Of a DNA stretch of 64,000 bases, positions 8,651 through 16,797 are shown piece by piece. Position 1 is the stretch's first letter; each line of letters opens with the position of its first letter. The position numbers and the translations under genes were made by a program. This DNA comes from Paenibacillus selenitireducens. Its GTDB lineage: Bacteria > Bacillota > Bacilli > Paenibacillales > Paenibacillaceae. Where the stretch lies: assembly GCF_002021565.1 (NCBI RefSeq), contig NZ_MSZX01000004.1, positions 460,261 to 524,260 of the forward strand, in the 5' to 3' direction. The notes under the pieces were generated by a model that had not been told where the DNA came from, did not search any database, and saw only the letters and a program-made list of their open reading frames with translations.

Positions 8651-8715
8651 TTCAACTAACGGGACACGATAGTTCAATAGCAACAAGAAGGCAGCCAATT
8701 ATCAATCGGTTGCTC
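8651..8715 (+). repeat. A-type hairpin plus central hairpin
   Basis: TTCAACTA and TAGTTCAA flank the conserved loop ACGGGACACGA. A second hairpin follows (GCAGCC 8691-8696 with GGTTGC 8708-8713). The B half is missing. Confidence 0.75.
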
Positions 8716-8762
8716 AAGTCAAGTGCGAATTTCGATATAATTTAAAGCCCGCACTGATCAAC

Positions 8763-8791
8763 TTGACTCTAGTAATCGTGTATAGTAATAT
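8763..8791 (+). promoter_or_regulatory. Strong sigma-A-type promoter of a candidate RNA
   Basis: TTGACT (8763-8768), a 17-bp spacer, then TAATAT (8786-8791). An AGTAA-TAT-TTACT palindrome (8794-8806) sits at the expected start site and could be an operator. Confidence 0.65.
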
Positions 8792-8796
8792 ATAGT

Positions 8797-9027
8797 AATA
8801 TTTACTAAGGGAGAGATGTTGATGTCGGCGGTAGTTCTTAACTAACCAAATTCCATACTTGAAGTTTTCAACAGTCCTAGGGACCAATTGCTGATATAGC
8901 ATGGTTTTTTTTGATGGGAATTTTGAAGGCTTCGGAATTAGTTAAGAACAGCGGATAATAATCAAAGCCTTAGTGCTGCCTATTGTTATGCACCCACAAT
9001 CCGTGCTGTCTTCAGCGCGGGTTTTTT
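8797..9027 (+). ncRNA. Candidate structured small RNA of unknown class
   Basis: The interval has its own promoter and a strong intrinsic terminator but no gene-sized reading frame. A 12-bp perfect helix joins GTTCTTAACTAA (8834-8845) to TTAGTTAAGAAC (8938-8949), extended by TTCC/GGAA across a 5-nt bulge. Smaller hairpins lie inside (TTGAA-GTT-TTCAA; GTCC-TAG-GGAC). A 9-codon frame (MLMSAVVLN) with GGGAG upstream starts near 8818 and ends in the 5' helix arm, so a leader-peptide mechanism is possible. I could not match it to 6S, T-box, SRP or known riboswitch signatures. Confidence 0.45.
9001..9027 (+). terminator. Intrinsic terminator of the candidate RNA
   Basis: CCGTGCTG pairs with CAGCGCGG (one G-U) around TCTT, followed by a long T-run. 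Confidence 0.85.
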
Positions 9028-9059
9028 GTTTTTTTGCGGTGTTTATTTAGGTAGTGTTC

Positions 9060-9100
9060 AAAAAGGGCAGGGATGACGTATGTTCATTCCTGCCCTTTTT
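9060..9100 (+). terminator. Second, bidirectional-looking hairpin before bpsA
   Basis: AAAAAGGGCAGG pairs with CCTGCCCTTTTT, with an inner ATGA/TCAT extension. It could end transcription in either direction or act as an attenuator in the bpsA leader. Confidence 0.7.
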
Positions 9101-9143
9101 GTATTTTCATTATGGTGAAATTACAGTTTTTAGGAGGGATTGT

Positions 9144-10346
9144 GTGAATATGTACATTGAACAAGCAAGTCAGCATATCCGGCTGCAAGAAGGGCCTCAG
9201 GTGATCGAGCAGCTACTACTCGAATGCTACTTGAACCCGGGGATTTCAACGAAAGAGTTAGCACGCAAAACGCTACTCCCTACCCCTGTGGCTGCGGCAA
9301 TCAAACGGGAATTAATTAAAGCGGGGGCGCTCGTGCAGGAACGCGGCGTCCGCTGTACAACGGACGGACTCGCATCGATTGAACGGGAATGGGGATACCG
9401 CGGCTTGAATCATTCCCTTTATCATGATCTGCTTGATGAGTCAAAATGGATCGAGAGTCTTAAAGATACGCTGGCTATATTGGAGGAACTTTTATCGCTG
9501 CGGCCTTCCGTGGATGTTCAGATTGATCAGTCCAAATGCACACCGGAAACGAGCCTGCGCCGGGCTATCCTTTGTTTGAAGCAGCATGCATTGATCGGAA
9601 AGCAGATTTTATGTGTCGGCGATGATGACCTGGTGAGTGTGTCTATTGGTCTGCTGCTGCAGCGTTTGTTTCCAGATGGCGGGCACACCGTTACGCATGT
9701 AGATGTTCTGGATATTGACGAAAGATTCATAACGTACATTGGAACGATTGCAAAGGAGCGGGGACTGCCGATTCGGTGCCACCGGCTGGATTTGAGGGAG
9801 CCGCTGCCGGAAAACCTGCACGGGCAGTATGATTGTTTCTTTACAGATCCGCCCTATACGCTTCAGGAAATGGGGTTGTTCGTATCGCGCGGCATGCAGG
9901 CATTAATGAGGGAGAGGGGGCTGCCAATTTTTCTGTCATTTGCGCATAAATCGCCAGAGTTTATGCTTGCCATGCAACGGGAATTTGTCCGCATGGGGCT
10001 GACGGTCAGTGCTAATTTTCCGCAATTCAACGCCTACGAAGGCGCGGAAATGATCGCCAATCGAAGCCAGATGTTCATTCTGCGGACAACAGATCAGTCA
10101 AAACCGGAATATCCGGAGGCATTTACAGACGCCTTGTATACTGGCGAGGTGAAACAAACGCTTCGTACTTACCGTTGCAAGCAGTGCTCAAGAGATGTGT
10201 ATGTCGGAATTAACGGGGAATTTGCGACCATAGAGCAGCTTAAGAATGAAGGATGCACGGGCTGCAGTCATGATTCGTTTGATATGGTGGCCAAGAAACG
10301 AGTATCTCCAGAAAGGAATGACAAGCGTGATTATACGGCAGATTGA
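9144..10346 (+). CDS. bpsA: Branched-chain polyamine synthase, BpsA-like aminopropyltransferase
   Basis: Predicted N4-bis(aminopropyl)spermidine synthase, which transfers aminopropyl groups to make branched polyamines. GTG 9144 is placed 5 bp after GGAGGG; ATG 9150 is an alternative. Residues 1-75 form a winged-helix-like N-terminus. A Rossmann methyltransferase-like core follows (LCVGDDDLVS, HVDVLDIDERFI), with the family motif DPPYT at about 235-239. The C-terminus has a CxxC...CxxC pattern (CKQCSRD and CTGCSH), a possible zinc knuckle. About 400 residues, intact. A broken GNAT gene overlaps its 3' end. Confidence 0.8.
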   Translation: MNMYIEQASQHIRLQEGPQVIEQLLLECYLNPGISTKELARKTLLPTPVAAAIKRELIKAGALVQERGVRCTTDGLASIEREWGYRGLNHSLYHDLLDESKWIESLKDTLAILEELLSLRPSVDVQIDQSKCTPETSLRRAILCLKQHALIGKQILCVGDDDLVSVSIGLLLQRLFPDGGHTVTHVDVLDIDERFITYIGTIAKERGLPIRCHRLDLREPLPENLHGQYDCFFTDPPYTLQEMGLFVSRGMQALMRERGLPIFLSFAHKSPEFMLAMQREFVRMGLTVSANFPQFNAYEGAEMIANRSQMFILRTTDQSKPEYPEAFTDALYTGEVKQTLRTYRCKQCSRDVYVGINGEFATIEQLKNEGCTGCSHDSFDMVAKKRVSPERNDKRDYTAD

Positions 10347-10464
10347 AGCTCGTGATTTGACCGAGATAGCGAAATGGGAACGGAAGATTTCCAAGATCTC
10401 TTTTGGCGAGGAAGCCTTTACGGTCTTGGCTTTTCACTTGCACAAGCTGGAGAAAACAACATAA
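10318..10464 (+). pseudogene. N-terminal fragment of a GNAT-like protein overlapping bpsA
   Basis: ATG 10318 lies just after GAAAGGA inside the bpsA 3' end. The 48 codons read IIRQIEARDLTEIAKWERKI then FGEEAFT, an opening typical of GNAT acetyltransferases, but the acetyl-CoA site is missing and the frame stops. It is probably the truncated remains of a gene once translationally coupled to bpsA. Confidence 0.55.
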
Positions 10465-10533
10465 ATGATGAGTATTTGCAGCGTTACAGGGTCGACCAGA
10501 AGTAAATCAAACGCGTAAAGTCGAGAATCGAAC

Positions 10534-10571
10534 AAAAAAGCATTACTCTAATCATTAAGTAATGCTTTTTT
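10534..10571 (+). terminator. Intrinsic terminator after the bpsA unit
   Basis: AAAAAAGCATTACT and AGTAATGCTTTTTT form a perfect 14-bp stem ending in a T-run. It works in both directions. Confidence 0.9.
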
Positions 10572-10602
10572 GTTTATTGTTGTTCTTTTATTAGTTGTAA
10601 CC

Positions 10603-10632
10603 ATTAAGCTAACGGGACACGATAGTTGAATC
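10603..10632 (+). repeat. A-type hairpin repeat
   Basis: Conserved loop ACGGGACACGA between ATTAAGCTA and TAGTTGAAT, partly paired. No B half nearby. Confidence 0.7.
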
Positions 10633-10746
10633 TAATTAACAGACAATATATCAAAAGTCATACCTCCTTCTTTATATAGCTTTACTGCATAATTCATACC
10701 TGCGTGATTTTTATAGGTTAGGACACCCCCTTATTGAACCTGGTAC

Positions 10747-10793
10747 AATAACAGAAAGAGCAGGAGGAACACCTCGCTGCTCTTTCTGTTATT
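10747..10793. terminator. Long perfect hairpin
   Basis: AATAACAGAAAGAGCAG (10747-10763) pairs over 17 bp with CTGCTCTTTCTGTTATT, ending at 10793. No reading frame around it is convincing. Together with 10,800-10,975, which holds only a doubtful 50-codon minus-strand frame, this stretch has no recognised gene. Confidence 0.6.
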
Positions 10794-10975
10794 GCCTTAT
10801 TATTTTTACAACGAATTTAGTCAAACCCACTGAACAACATCTTCCGGTGTTGCACCATGCACAACAAATACTGGATGATTTGTCGACATCCGATTATTAA
10901 CAGACTGAACGGGGAAGAAGACCCTTTTACATTTCCATAGTCCTGAATCGCAGTGAAAAATGGGTATATTATCCA

Positions 10976-11010
10976 TAAAAAGAGCGGTTGAATTTCTCAA
11001 TTCGACCGCT
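10976..11010 (-). terminator. Terminator of the SLH gene
   Basis: Reading the minus strand, AGCGGTCGAAT pairs with ATTCAACCGCT (one G-U) and is followed by a T-run, just beyond the SLH gene stop. Confidence 0.8.
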
Positions 11011-11022
11011 GCTTTCATACTA

Positions 11023-11994
11023 CTACAATATAATTTCAAATGATGATTTAATGTTCTGAACATCCTTAAACATAGCTTTATAATCCTCCATTGACTTATT
11101 ATCGCTTGGATCATATTGAACATCCGTTGGCGTATGGAAAATGTATGCGTGGTCTCCATACTCACCAACTTTAACGGCAGGAATTTGGCCTTTAATTTCC
11201 TCTTCCCTCTCAATCCAATAGTCTTTAGGCCACACAGCTATTGTAAATAACACCCCATATTTTGTTGTTTTGTTAATAAATTTAAGAATGTGATTGGATT
11301 GTGGATCTTTAGTATCCACTACCTCAAATTTATTTTCCCAAGTTTTCGGAAGAGTGAGTGTAAAGTGATACTCAGTATTATTATAAACCAGCACATTTTC
11401 ACTTCGATTATACTTTTCTTCTACCGCCGAAATGGGTTGCAGAGCTTTAGAGTCTAATCGCAGACGTTCAATAAATACGACAACTTCAGTCCTTGACAGT
11501 GTATCGTCTTTATAAAATCCTTTTACAGTCCTTGTAGTTTTTCCATTAGCTAATCCAAGATCAAGGAGGTACTGAATCGAATCAGCCACATTGTAATTTT
11601 GTCCTGCGGCGTTTGCTAAATATTGAGCGGCCGTTCCCCTAGAAAATGTCTTATTGGTGGGCTTCACTTTCCAACCTATTTTATCAACATAATTTAAATA
11701 CGGTTCATCCCAGTGTGCTGGATGGGTACCCAGTATGAAATCATTGGGCTGAAAAGCTCTTATAAGCATAGCAAGAAATTCACTTTGACTTACGACCTTG
11801 TCTGGCTTAAAAGTACCATCTGGATATCCATCCACTATCTTATTTTCAAAAGCCCATTGAATGCTTGCATAACCCCAATATTCAGCTGTCACATCGCTAA
11901 AGGAAGTCCCCTTTGCATATGTTGGACCTAAATTTATACATAACATGCTTATTGAAAGAATCGCAACGCAAATTTGTCTTTTGTATAGTTTCAT
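11023..11994 (-). CDS. S-layer-homology-domain surface protein
   Basis: A secreted protein of 323 residues. Residues 1-27 form a signal peptide ending near TYA-KG. A clear SLH module follows (FSDVTAEYWGYASIQWAFEN with GYPDGTFKPDKVVSQSEFL, about 32-80), and a more diverged SLH-like stretch runs to about residue 180. SLH modules bind pyruvylated secondary wall polymer. The C-terminal ~130 residues are an unidentified mixed alpha/beta region. GGGAG precedes the ATG. It stands alone on the minus strand with its own terminator. Confidence 0.85.
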   Translation of the reverse strand: MKLYKRQICVAILSISMLCINLGPTYAKGTSFSDVTAEYWGYASIQWAFENKIVDGYPDGTFKPDKVVSQSEFLAMLIRAFQPNDFILGTHPAHWDEPYLNYVDKIGWKVKPTNKTFSRGTAAQYLANAAGQNYNVADSIQYLLDLGLANGKTTRTVKGFYKDDTLSRTEVVVFIERLRLDSKALQPISAVEEKYNRSENVLVYNNTEYHFTLTLPKTWENKFEVVDTKDPQSNHILKFINKTTKYGVLFTIAVWPKDYWIEREEEIKGQIPAVKVGEYGDHAYIFHTPTDVQYDPSDNKSMEDYKAMFKDVQNIKSSFEIIL

Positions 11995-12159
11995 TATTAT
12001 AGCTCCCTTATTGTTTTCTTAAGTATAAGAATCCACCAAGTTGGCGTGAGGATATCAGCTTACCAGCAGGTCCCATCTTATTTTTCAAACATAAAATTAC
12101 TTTTGGTATTCCATTGGGCTGAATAAATCCCCCCATAAATGCTCTGCAATTGTATACTT

Positions 12160-12352
12160 TAGACTTTTTCGCTTGGTGTGAAAGCAACGGATTAATGACG
12201 ACGATATGCAGATACTGATGCCCTTCCAAGAATTGAACAACTGAACTATGATAATGGCCCGTTGCTTCTAATACGACAGTTGCACACTTCCCTGTAAAGG
12301 ATTCTAAATCTTGAACAAAACGAAGTAAGGAAGCAAGTCCCTCAAGATTGTG
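12160..12352 (-). mobile_element. IS110-family transposase fragment
   Basis: The minus strand encodes part of an IS110-type DEDD transposase: a frame containing VVLEATGHYHSSVVQFLEG and INPLLSHQAKKSK, the region around the second catalytic acidic residue. Only about 62 codons remain, with unrelated sequence on both sides. No ends are visible. Confidence 0.75.
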
Positions 12353-12465
12353 TTAGGTTGAAATCGTCATACAGCACTAAAGGAATATCTCCTGCCCTCC
12401 ATTGCAACAGTCATTGTATTAAAAAACTTATCGATTGGCTTGATTCTCTTGTATGTATGATTATA

Positions 12466-12498
12466 AATAAAAGCCCTGACAACAGGGTGACAGGGCTC
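12466..12498 (-). terminator. Terminator of the stalk-domain gene
   Basis: On the minus strand AGCCCTG and CAGGGCT pair around a 12-nt loop, followed by TTTTATTT. Confidence 0.75.
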
Positions 12499-12535
12499 TT
12501 AGAGGTTTTAGTTCGATATATCATTTTGGGATCAA

Positions 12536-13213
12536 TTATTTTTTTAACGGTTCGACACCGATCGTAGTACCTGTATCGCTCGGGTCTTTCATTTTTATAT
12601 TCGTAATAAACCAACCTTCATGACCTTTAGATGCAAACTTTTGTACGGTGACAACCGCAGAGCCCTTGCCTTTCCAATTGGAAGCAACAAGGCCATAATC
12701 GAATGAGAACTGAGTCGTCGTTTTATTCAGAGATTTTGTTTTGAGCTTTTCGATCTCAGACATATGCGGACTGGAGCCGCCCGTTGTCCAGTAGTAATCT
12801 TCGAATTCTTTCTTGGTTTTGGAACGTAGTTCAGGTGAGAAAACAGCGAATTGCAGCGCTCCATTGCGAGTCTGAATGCCTTTGACCCAAGTATCTAAGG
12901 CTTCTTTTGCTGTAGAGGGGACCATCGCCGCTTCCAAACGTTCGATCTGAATCGCTTGTTGAGCGGAATCCGGCAGCGTCACTTGAACTTCATTCTTATC
13001 AGCATCGTAGACCGCCTTGCCTTTAAATTCTTCCGCAAGGCGATCGATCGGAACAAGCACTTTGCCGTCTTTGACTTGAAGGTCTAGATAGCTCGTCACA
13101 ACGCCATGTCCATTGATAAGTAAATTCAATTTAGATTCTGCATAAGCAGAGCCTAAAGCAATCATCGCCCCGAGGGCAGTACACAGCATAATTTTTGACA
13201 GGGGTTTCATCAT
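12536..13213 (-). CDS. Secreted protein with copper-amine-oxidase-type stalk domain
   Basis: A secreted protein of about 225 residues. The ATG at 13213 is chosen for its distance from GAAGAGG; a GTG two codons upstream is less likely. Residues 1-26 are a signal peptide (ending SAYA). Residues about 30-90 form the stalk domain common in Paenibacillus surface proteins (INGHGVV, GKVLVPIDRLAEEF, VYDADKNEVQVTL). The rest has an NTF2-like flavour (AKEALDTWVKGIQTRNGALQ) but is not assigned. Terminator present downstream. Confidence 0.75.
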   Translation of the reverse strand: MMKPLSKIMLCTALGAMIALGSAYAESKLNLLINGHGVVTSYLDLQVKDGKVLVPIDRLAEEFKGKAVYDADKNEVQVTLPDSAQQAIQIERLEAAMVPSTAKEALDTWVKGIQTRNGALQFAVFSPELRSKTKKEFEDYYWTTGGSSPHMSEIEKLKTKSLNKTTTQFSFDYGLVASNWKGKGSAVVTVQKFASKGHEGWFITNIKMKDPSDTGTTIGVEPLKK

Positions 13214-13281
13214 ATTCACCTCTTCTTCATATAGAAGTATAGACGATTCATCCTGGAAAAAGTTTCCCCTGACATAGCGAA

Positions 13282-13307
13282 AGGGAGCCCGGAGGCTCCT
13301 TTTTTTA
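13282..13307. terminator. GC-rich hairpin with T-run
   Basis: GGAGCC-CGGA-GGCTCC followed on the + strand by TTTTTTT. No + strand gene precedes it, so it may be a relic. Between it and the oxidoreductase fragment ending at 13836, no gene was recognised apart from two repeat pieces. Confidence 0.6.
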
Positions 13308-13374
13308 CATGTTATTCTTTTGTTTATAATCTTGTATTTTGGCCGGCATACCGGATACTACTCGGATACCGTTT

Positions 13375-13402
13375 TCTCAACTAACGGGCAGGATAGTTCC
13401 AA
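13375..13402 (+). repeat. B-type hairpin repeat
   Basis: CAACTA and TAGTTC surround the loop ACGGGCAGGA. Preceded by a degenerate GC-rich stretch (GGCCGGCATACCGG) that may be the former central hairpin. Confidence 0.7.
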
Positions 13403-13748
13403 TATGTGGTATTGTAATGTATCTAACAACGCTTATGAAATTTCTAATTGGAAGCTACATATTACTATTGCAGACTACTTAGAAATCGATGTTGAATTTA
13501 TTGTGCGCTTTCTACATTTTTAAATGCTGGAACCTTGATGTTAACCCCAACTCCACCCAAACAGCTCATTGATCTACATATAGAGTATCTCGCTAGCTTT
13601 AGTGAATACTCAAAATCCAGAATCGTTGTACTTAACCAATATGTGGACACCACATTGCACTATTGCAAACAGATAGAGTCAAACTGGGCTTATTGAAGCA
13701 TTTGTTTACTGTTCAAAACAGTATCTATAATCGGCAACGAAAGATTTT

Positions 13749-13802
13749 GCTAAGGACGATAGTTCAACCAAAACAGGGAGCAGCCCGTTGCGGAGCTGCT
13801 CC
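13749..13802 (+). repeat. Truncated A hairpin plus central hairpin
   Basis: GGACGATAGTTCAA retains the 3' part of an A copy. The central hairpin is GGAGCAGC (13777-13784) with GCTGCTCC (13795-13802). No B half follows. Confidence 0.65.
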
Positions 13803-13835
13803 TAGTGCCGTATATTATTTTTTTGTGTTTCTTCC

Positions 13836-14058
13836 TTACAACTTGTTCACCATCTCCTTGATCTGTTCCAGCCAATCAGCACGAGTTGCTTCTTCGGAAC
13901 TCGGTACGGATTCGAAAATCACATGGTTCAGCACCTCTAGACCACAATATTCGAAAATGCCTATGTCGGAAGTCAGAATTAAAGCTTTGTCCATGCCACT
14001 TGCGGCATATTGGGCATGCGATTTTCCTTGTGTGTTGATAATTATGGCTTTTTATCTG
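13836..14058 (-). pseudogene. C-terminal fragment of a flavodoxin-fold NAD(P)H oxidoreductase
   Basis: Minus-strand codons read KAIIINTQGKSHAQYAA, then GIFEYCGLEVLNHVIFESV and EEATRADWLEQIKEMVNKL before a stop. This matches the C-terminal third of flavodoxin-like FMN-dependent NAD(P)H oxidoreductases. An in-frame stop lies immediately before the first recognisable residue, and the N-terminal flavin-binding part is gone. Confidence 0.6.
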
Positions 14059-14177
14059 TATTATTAATGATACAATTTATTGTACTAAGAGATTTCCCAG
14101 CTGGATCTCAAGTTAGCGAATGGGACGTGCTGTTGCGCACATCGTTTTTTTGAAGATAAGGAGAGGACGAGCGGAAC

Positions 14178-15056
14178 ATGAATGTGGAAGTGTATACATT
14201 AAATGCGTTTTCGAAAGGGGAGCGTGGCGGTAATCCAGCAGGTGTTGTCTTAGAGGATGGCCTTTCGCTGAAGGCTGCCGAAATGCAGCTCATAGCGAAG
14301 GAATTGGGCTTATCGGAGACGGCCTTTATGGAAAAATCCTTGCTTGCGGATTACAAAATCCGTTATTTCACCCCCGCCAGCGAAGTTGATCTGTGCGGAC
14401 ACGCCACGATTGCTGCATTTGGACTCATGCATTCGCTGGGTTTGGCAAAAGAAGGGACCTTCTATACGATAGAAACCAAGGCAGGGATTTTGGATGTCGG
14501 TATTAGCTCCGAGGGTCTTGTTTATTTGTCACAGGCTTTACCAAAATTTCTTGAAAGGATATCCTGTGAGGAAATAGCTCCATCCTTGGGAATGGATACC
14601 AAAGATCTGGAAACCGGGTTACCCATCCAAATTGTTTCGACGGGACTGCGGGACATTTTGATCCCGATCCGCAGCAGGAAGCTCTTGAATGAGGTTCAGC
14701 CCAATTTTGACGCTATAACCGCCATCAGCGAAAAATATGATGTGGTTGGATATCATCTGTTCACGATGGATACTCCAGACGATGCTGCTGCGGAATGCCG
14801 GAATTTTGCGCCGCTGTACGATATTCCCGAGGAAAGCGCGACAGGAACATCCAACGGTGCCCTGCTCAGCTATTTGTACCAACATGGCCAACGATCTTTG
14901 CAGGAAGTGGAGCATGTCATGTTCAGGCAAGGGTATTCGATGGATTGTCCTTCTGAAATCAAGGCAAGTTTGCGCCTGAGCGAGAGCGGTGAAATCAACC
15001 AAGTTCGAGTTGGCGGTGCAGTGGCTGGCATTGAACAAAGACATATCATGATATAA
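14178..15056 (+). CDS. PhzF-family isomerase-like protein
   Basis: A 292-residue protein of the PhzF/DapF two-domain fold. Family landmarks are GGNPAGVV (about 17-24), the catalytic glutamate in LSETAF (E47), DLCGHAT (about 71-77) and GTSNGAL near the C-terminus. GGAGAGGA precedes the ATG. Substrates of most bacterial members are unknown, although PhzF itself acts in phenazine synthesis. No phenazine genes are nearby, so this is a stand-alone member. Confidence 0.88.
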   Translation: MNVEVYTLNAFSKGERGGNPAGVVLEDGLSLKAAEMQLIAKELGLSETAFMEKSLLADYKIRYFTPASEVDLCGHATIAAFGLMHSLGLAKEGTFYTIETKAGILDVGISSEGLVYLSQALPKFLERISCEEIAPSLGMDTKDLETGLPIQIVSTGLRDILIPIRSRKLLNEVQPNFDAITAISEKYDVVGYHLFTMDTPDDAAAECRNFAPLYDIPEESATGTSNGALLSYLYQHGQRSLQEVEHVMFRQGYSMDCPSEIKASLRLSESGEINQVRVGGAVAGIEQRHIMI

Positions 15057-15282
15057 GCGGAATCAAATAGCCTGTTTGCAGCCACTATACTATAGGGGCA
15101 AGTAGGTTAATTCTGCTAATGGCAGGCGAGGATAGATAGCAGAGGATGTATGCGTGAGCAGACGGGTTAACCGTTTTTCATCCAATCTGTTGTTTCCCTT
15201 GATTTTGATCGTTTTGCGTTCCTCGGGGCAAGCGCAATGCTAGGTCGCTTGCGTTGAAGATCGTGAGCGACACATAGTTGCA

Positions 15283-15384
15283 TTGAGCTAACGGGACACG
15301 ATAGCTCCATAAAGGCAGTTGAAGGCAGCCGGCTTCTTGTGATCGGCTGCCTTTTCTCAACTAACGGGCAGGATAGTTCAAAAG
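15283..15384 (+). repeat. Complete composite repeat (A, central hairpin, B)
   Basis: A: GAGCTA (15285-15290) and TAGCTC (15302-15307) close the loop ACGGGACACGA. Centre: AAGGCAGCCG pairs with CGGCTGCCTT. B: TCAACTA and TAGTTCA around ACGGGCAGGA. The A stem differs from the TTGAACTA type by compensating changes. Confidence 0.9.
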
Positions 15385-15417
15385 TTTCGCGAATACCCTA
15401 CATACGGAATTATTTAC

Positions 15418-15447
15418 GAAGTTCGTGAATAAGACGTTATCTGAAAC
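15418..15447 (+). repeat. 3'-end piece of the second structured element
   Basis: GTTCGTGAATAAGACGTTAT resembles the 3' end of the element at 15,955-16,112 (TCGTGAACACGG and ACGTTAT) and a piece at 29,752. Only the end is present here. Confidence 0.45.
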
Positions 15448-15507
15448 ATCTGCAATATTGAAAACCATTCATAGGTTAATCCAACTTATTATGAGGAGTT
15501 GAAAAAA

Positions 15508-15837
15508 GTGTATTGGGAAACCCTTCCTAATTGGTTTTGGGCACTATATTACTTGTTTTTATTAACAACATTAGGAACTGCAGTATTTATTGTTATACGA
15601 AAGAAAATAAGAAGTTTATCCATGGTAGCCATTGTTTTTACTGTAACGATTCCAATTATTGGCCTGATAAATAGTATTGGAAGGGCAGAAGGAATAAATG
15701 AATTTGAACATTTAATTATTCAATTACAACAAGGGGCAATTTGGTCTATATATATAATTTTGGGTAATTTATTTTTATTACTATGGTGGGTTTTGTTCTT
15801 ACTCAAGATCAAGAGTAAAAATCAAGTAATAGTATAA
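15508..15837 (+). CDS. Small membrane protein, three predicted helices
   Basis: A 109-residue hydrophobic protein. GTG 15508 is preferred because GAGGAG lies 9 bp upstream; a TTG touching the ribosome site is less likely. Three membrane spans are visible: about residues 6-27, 33-52 and 76-100. There are no conserved catalytic residues and I do not recognise the family. A short AAAGACC/GGTCTTT hairpin follows the stop. Confidence 0.65.
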   Translation: MYWETLPNWFWALYYLFLLTTLGTAVFIVIRKKIRSLSMVAIVFTVTIPIIGLINSIGRAEGINEFEHLIIQLQQGAIWSIYIILGNLFLLLWWVLFLLKIKSKNQVIV

Positions 15838-15954
15838 AAGTACAAAGACCTCACTTTGTGGTCTTTCGAAGCAACAATCTACACTAGAAAAACCGACTCA
15901 AATAATCATTAGGAATGAAATGTAAAAGTTATTCGAAGAGGGCAGATGCATCAG

Positions 15955-16112
15955 ATAACAATGTGTTCACGCATCGGGGGACAAGCCCCCTCGGTCCCGG
16001 GAGAAAGTCGAAGAAGCAGATGCCGGGACACATCCGCACCACCTAACCGCATCGCGGGTCGGTCACTACGTTCGCTTAAGGTGGTGGGACGTCGTGAACA
16101 CGGAAACGTTAT
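15955..16112 (+). repeat. 158-bp palindrome-bounded structured element
   Basis: Outer ends ATAAC (15955-15959) and GTTAT (16108-16112) are inverted. Inside them TGTGTTCACG (15962-15971) pairs with CGTGAACACG (16093-16102), with asymmetric bulges of 2 and 5 nt. Three internal hairpins follow in order: GGGGG/CCCCC, GTCCCGG/CCGGGAC, CACCACCT/AGGTGGTG. No reading frame is convincing. The bulged palindromic ends resemble recombination sites such as integron attC, but the 7-bp core consensus is not matched. Confidence 0.6.
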
Positions 16113-16179
16113 ATGCAATCGGGGCAGAGCAAAATTCATTTTATTCTTTCTAACTTTACGTTAAGGAGTAGAAGCAATC

Positions 16180-16648
16180 ATGATTAAGAATTTGTACGAG
16201 ACTCATCTACAATACTTCAATTGAATTCTATAACAAGTTAGGGCTTGAGCTATCTTTATTAATTGAAGATAGAAGGATTGCATTTTTTTATATTGGAAAG
16301 GAACGTCAATTACTTGGTCTTTGGGAAGTCCTGGACGGCAATGAAGTAAGTAGAAGGCATTTTGCTTTTGGGACTGATTTAGATTTATTAAAGAAATCAA
16401 TTGATTGGCTGAAAGAAAGGGGAATTGAACCCGTAAAAACCTTTGGAAAAGAGCCAATTGAACCAATTGTACATACATGGATGCCTGCGGCAGCTATTTA
16501 TTTTAATGATCCTGATGGAAACGAATTGGAATTTATTACATGGTTACCAGACGAACCTCACAATTTGGGATATGCAATTTATCTAAGTGAATGGAATGAG
16601 ATGATAGAGACAAGAAAGGCCGTTGAACTAACGGGGAACGAAAATTAA
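16180..16648 (+). pseudogene. VOC/glyoxalase-family gene with 5' frameshift
   Basis: ATG 16180 has AAGGAG upstream and starts normally (MIKNLYETHL), then shifts frame near 16,213. From 16,217 the second frame reads SIEFYNKLGLELS through YFNDPDGNELEFI, a vicinal-oxygen-chelate domain with a C-terminal metal-ligand glutamate. About seven residues appear to be lost at the junction. The last codons and stop lie inside an A-type repeat (ELTGNEN), so the repeat has become coding. Confidence 0.8.
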
Positions 16649-16719
16649 ATAAATTACTAAAACGCGGCAGCCGGCATAGATCGGCAGCCGCGTTTCGCTA
16701 TTGGGCAGGATAGTTTGAT
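16622..16719 (+). repeat. Composite repeat with degraded A arm
   Basis: A: TTGAACTA then ACGGGGAACGA, but the closing TAGTTCAA is lost. Centre: AACGCGGC...GCCGCGTT, a strong stem with one mismatch. B: CGCTA, TTGGGCAGGA, TAGTTTG. Confidence 0.8.
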
Positions 16720-16797
16720 TGTGTATCAGGAAAATAATGGGTGTATCTCGAATTGAAATACAATCACGATTTATTTCTCTTGAAGGAGGGGTTTCAA

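Noticed and set aside
8714..8902. 62-codon minus-strand frame
   Set aside because: No ribosome site, runs opposite to the candidate RNA and across its helix; composition not protein-like.
8797..9027. 6S RNA, SRP RNA or RNase P RNA assignment for the 8.8-kb RNA
   Set aside because: The expected conserved motifs of those RNAs were not found; the long helix alone is insufficient.
10821..10972. 50-codon minus-strand frame ending TPEDVVQWV
   Set aside because: No ribosome site and lies beyond the SLH terminator. Might be the tail of a lost gene, but no family could be recognised.
13663..14067. 134-codon plus-strand frame
   Set aside because: It is the antisense of the oxidoreductase fragment and starts in a repeat; the minus strand explains the sequence.
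15946..16164. 72-codon and 62-codon frames over the structured element
   Set aside because: They cross strong hairpins in both strands, as expected of a palindromic GC-rich element; no ribosome site.
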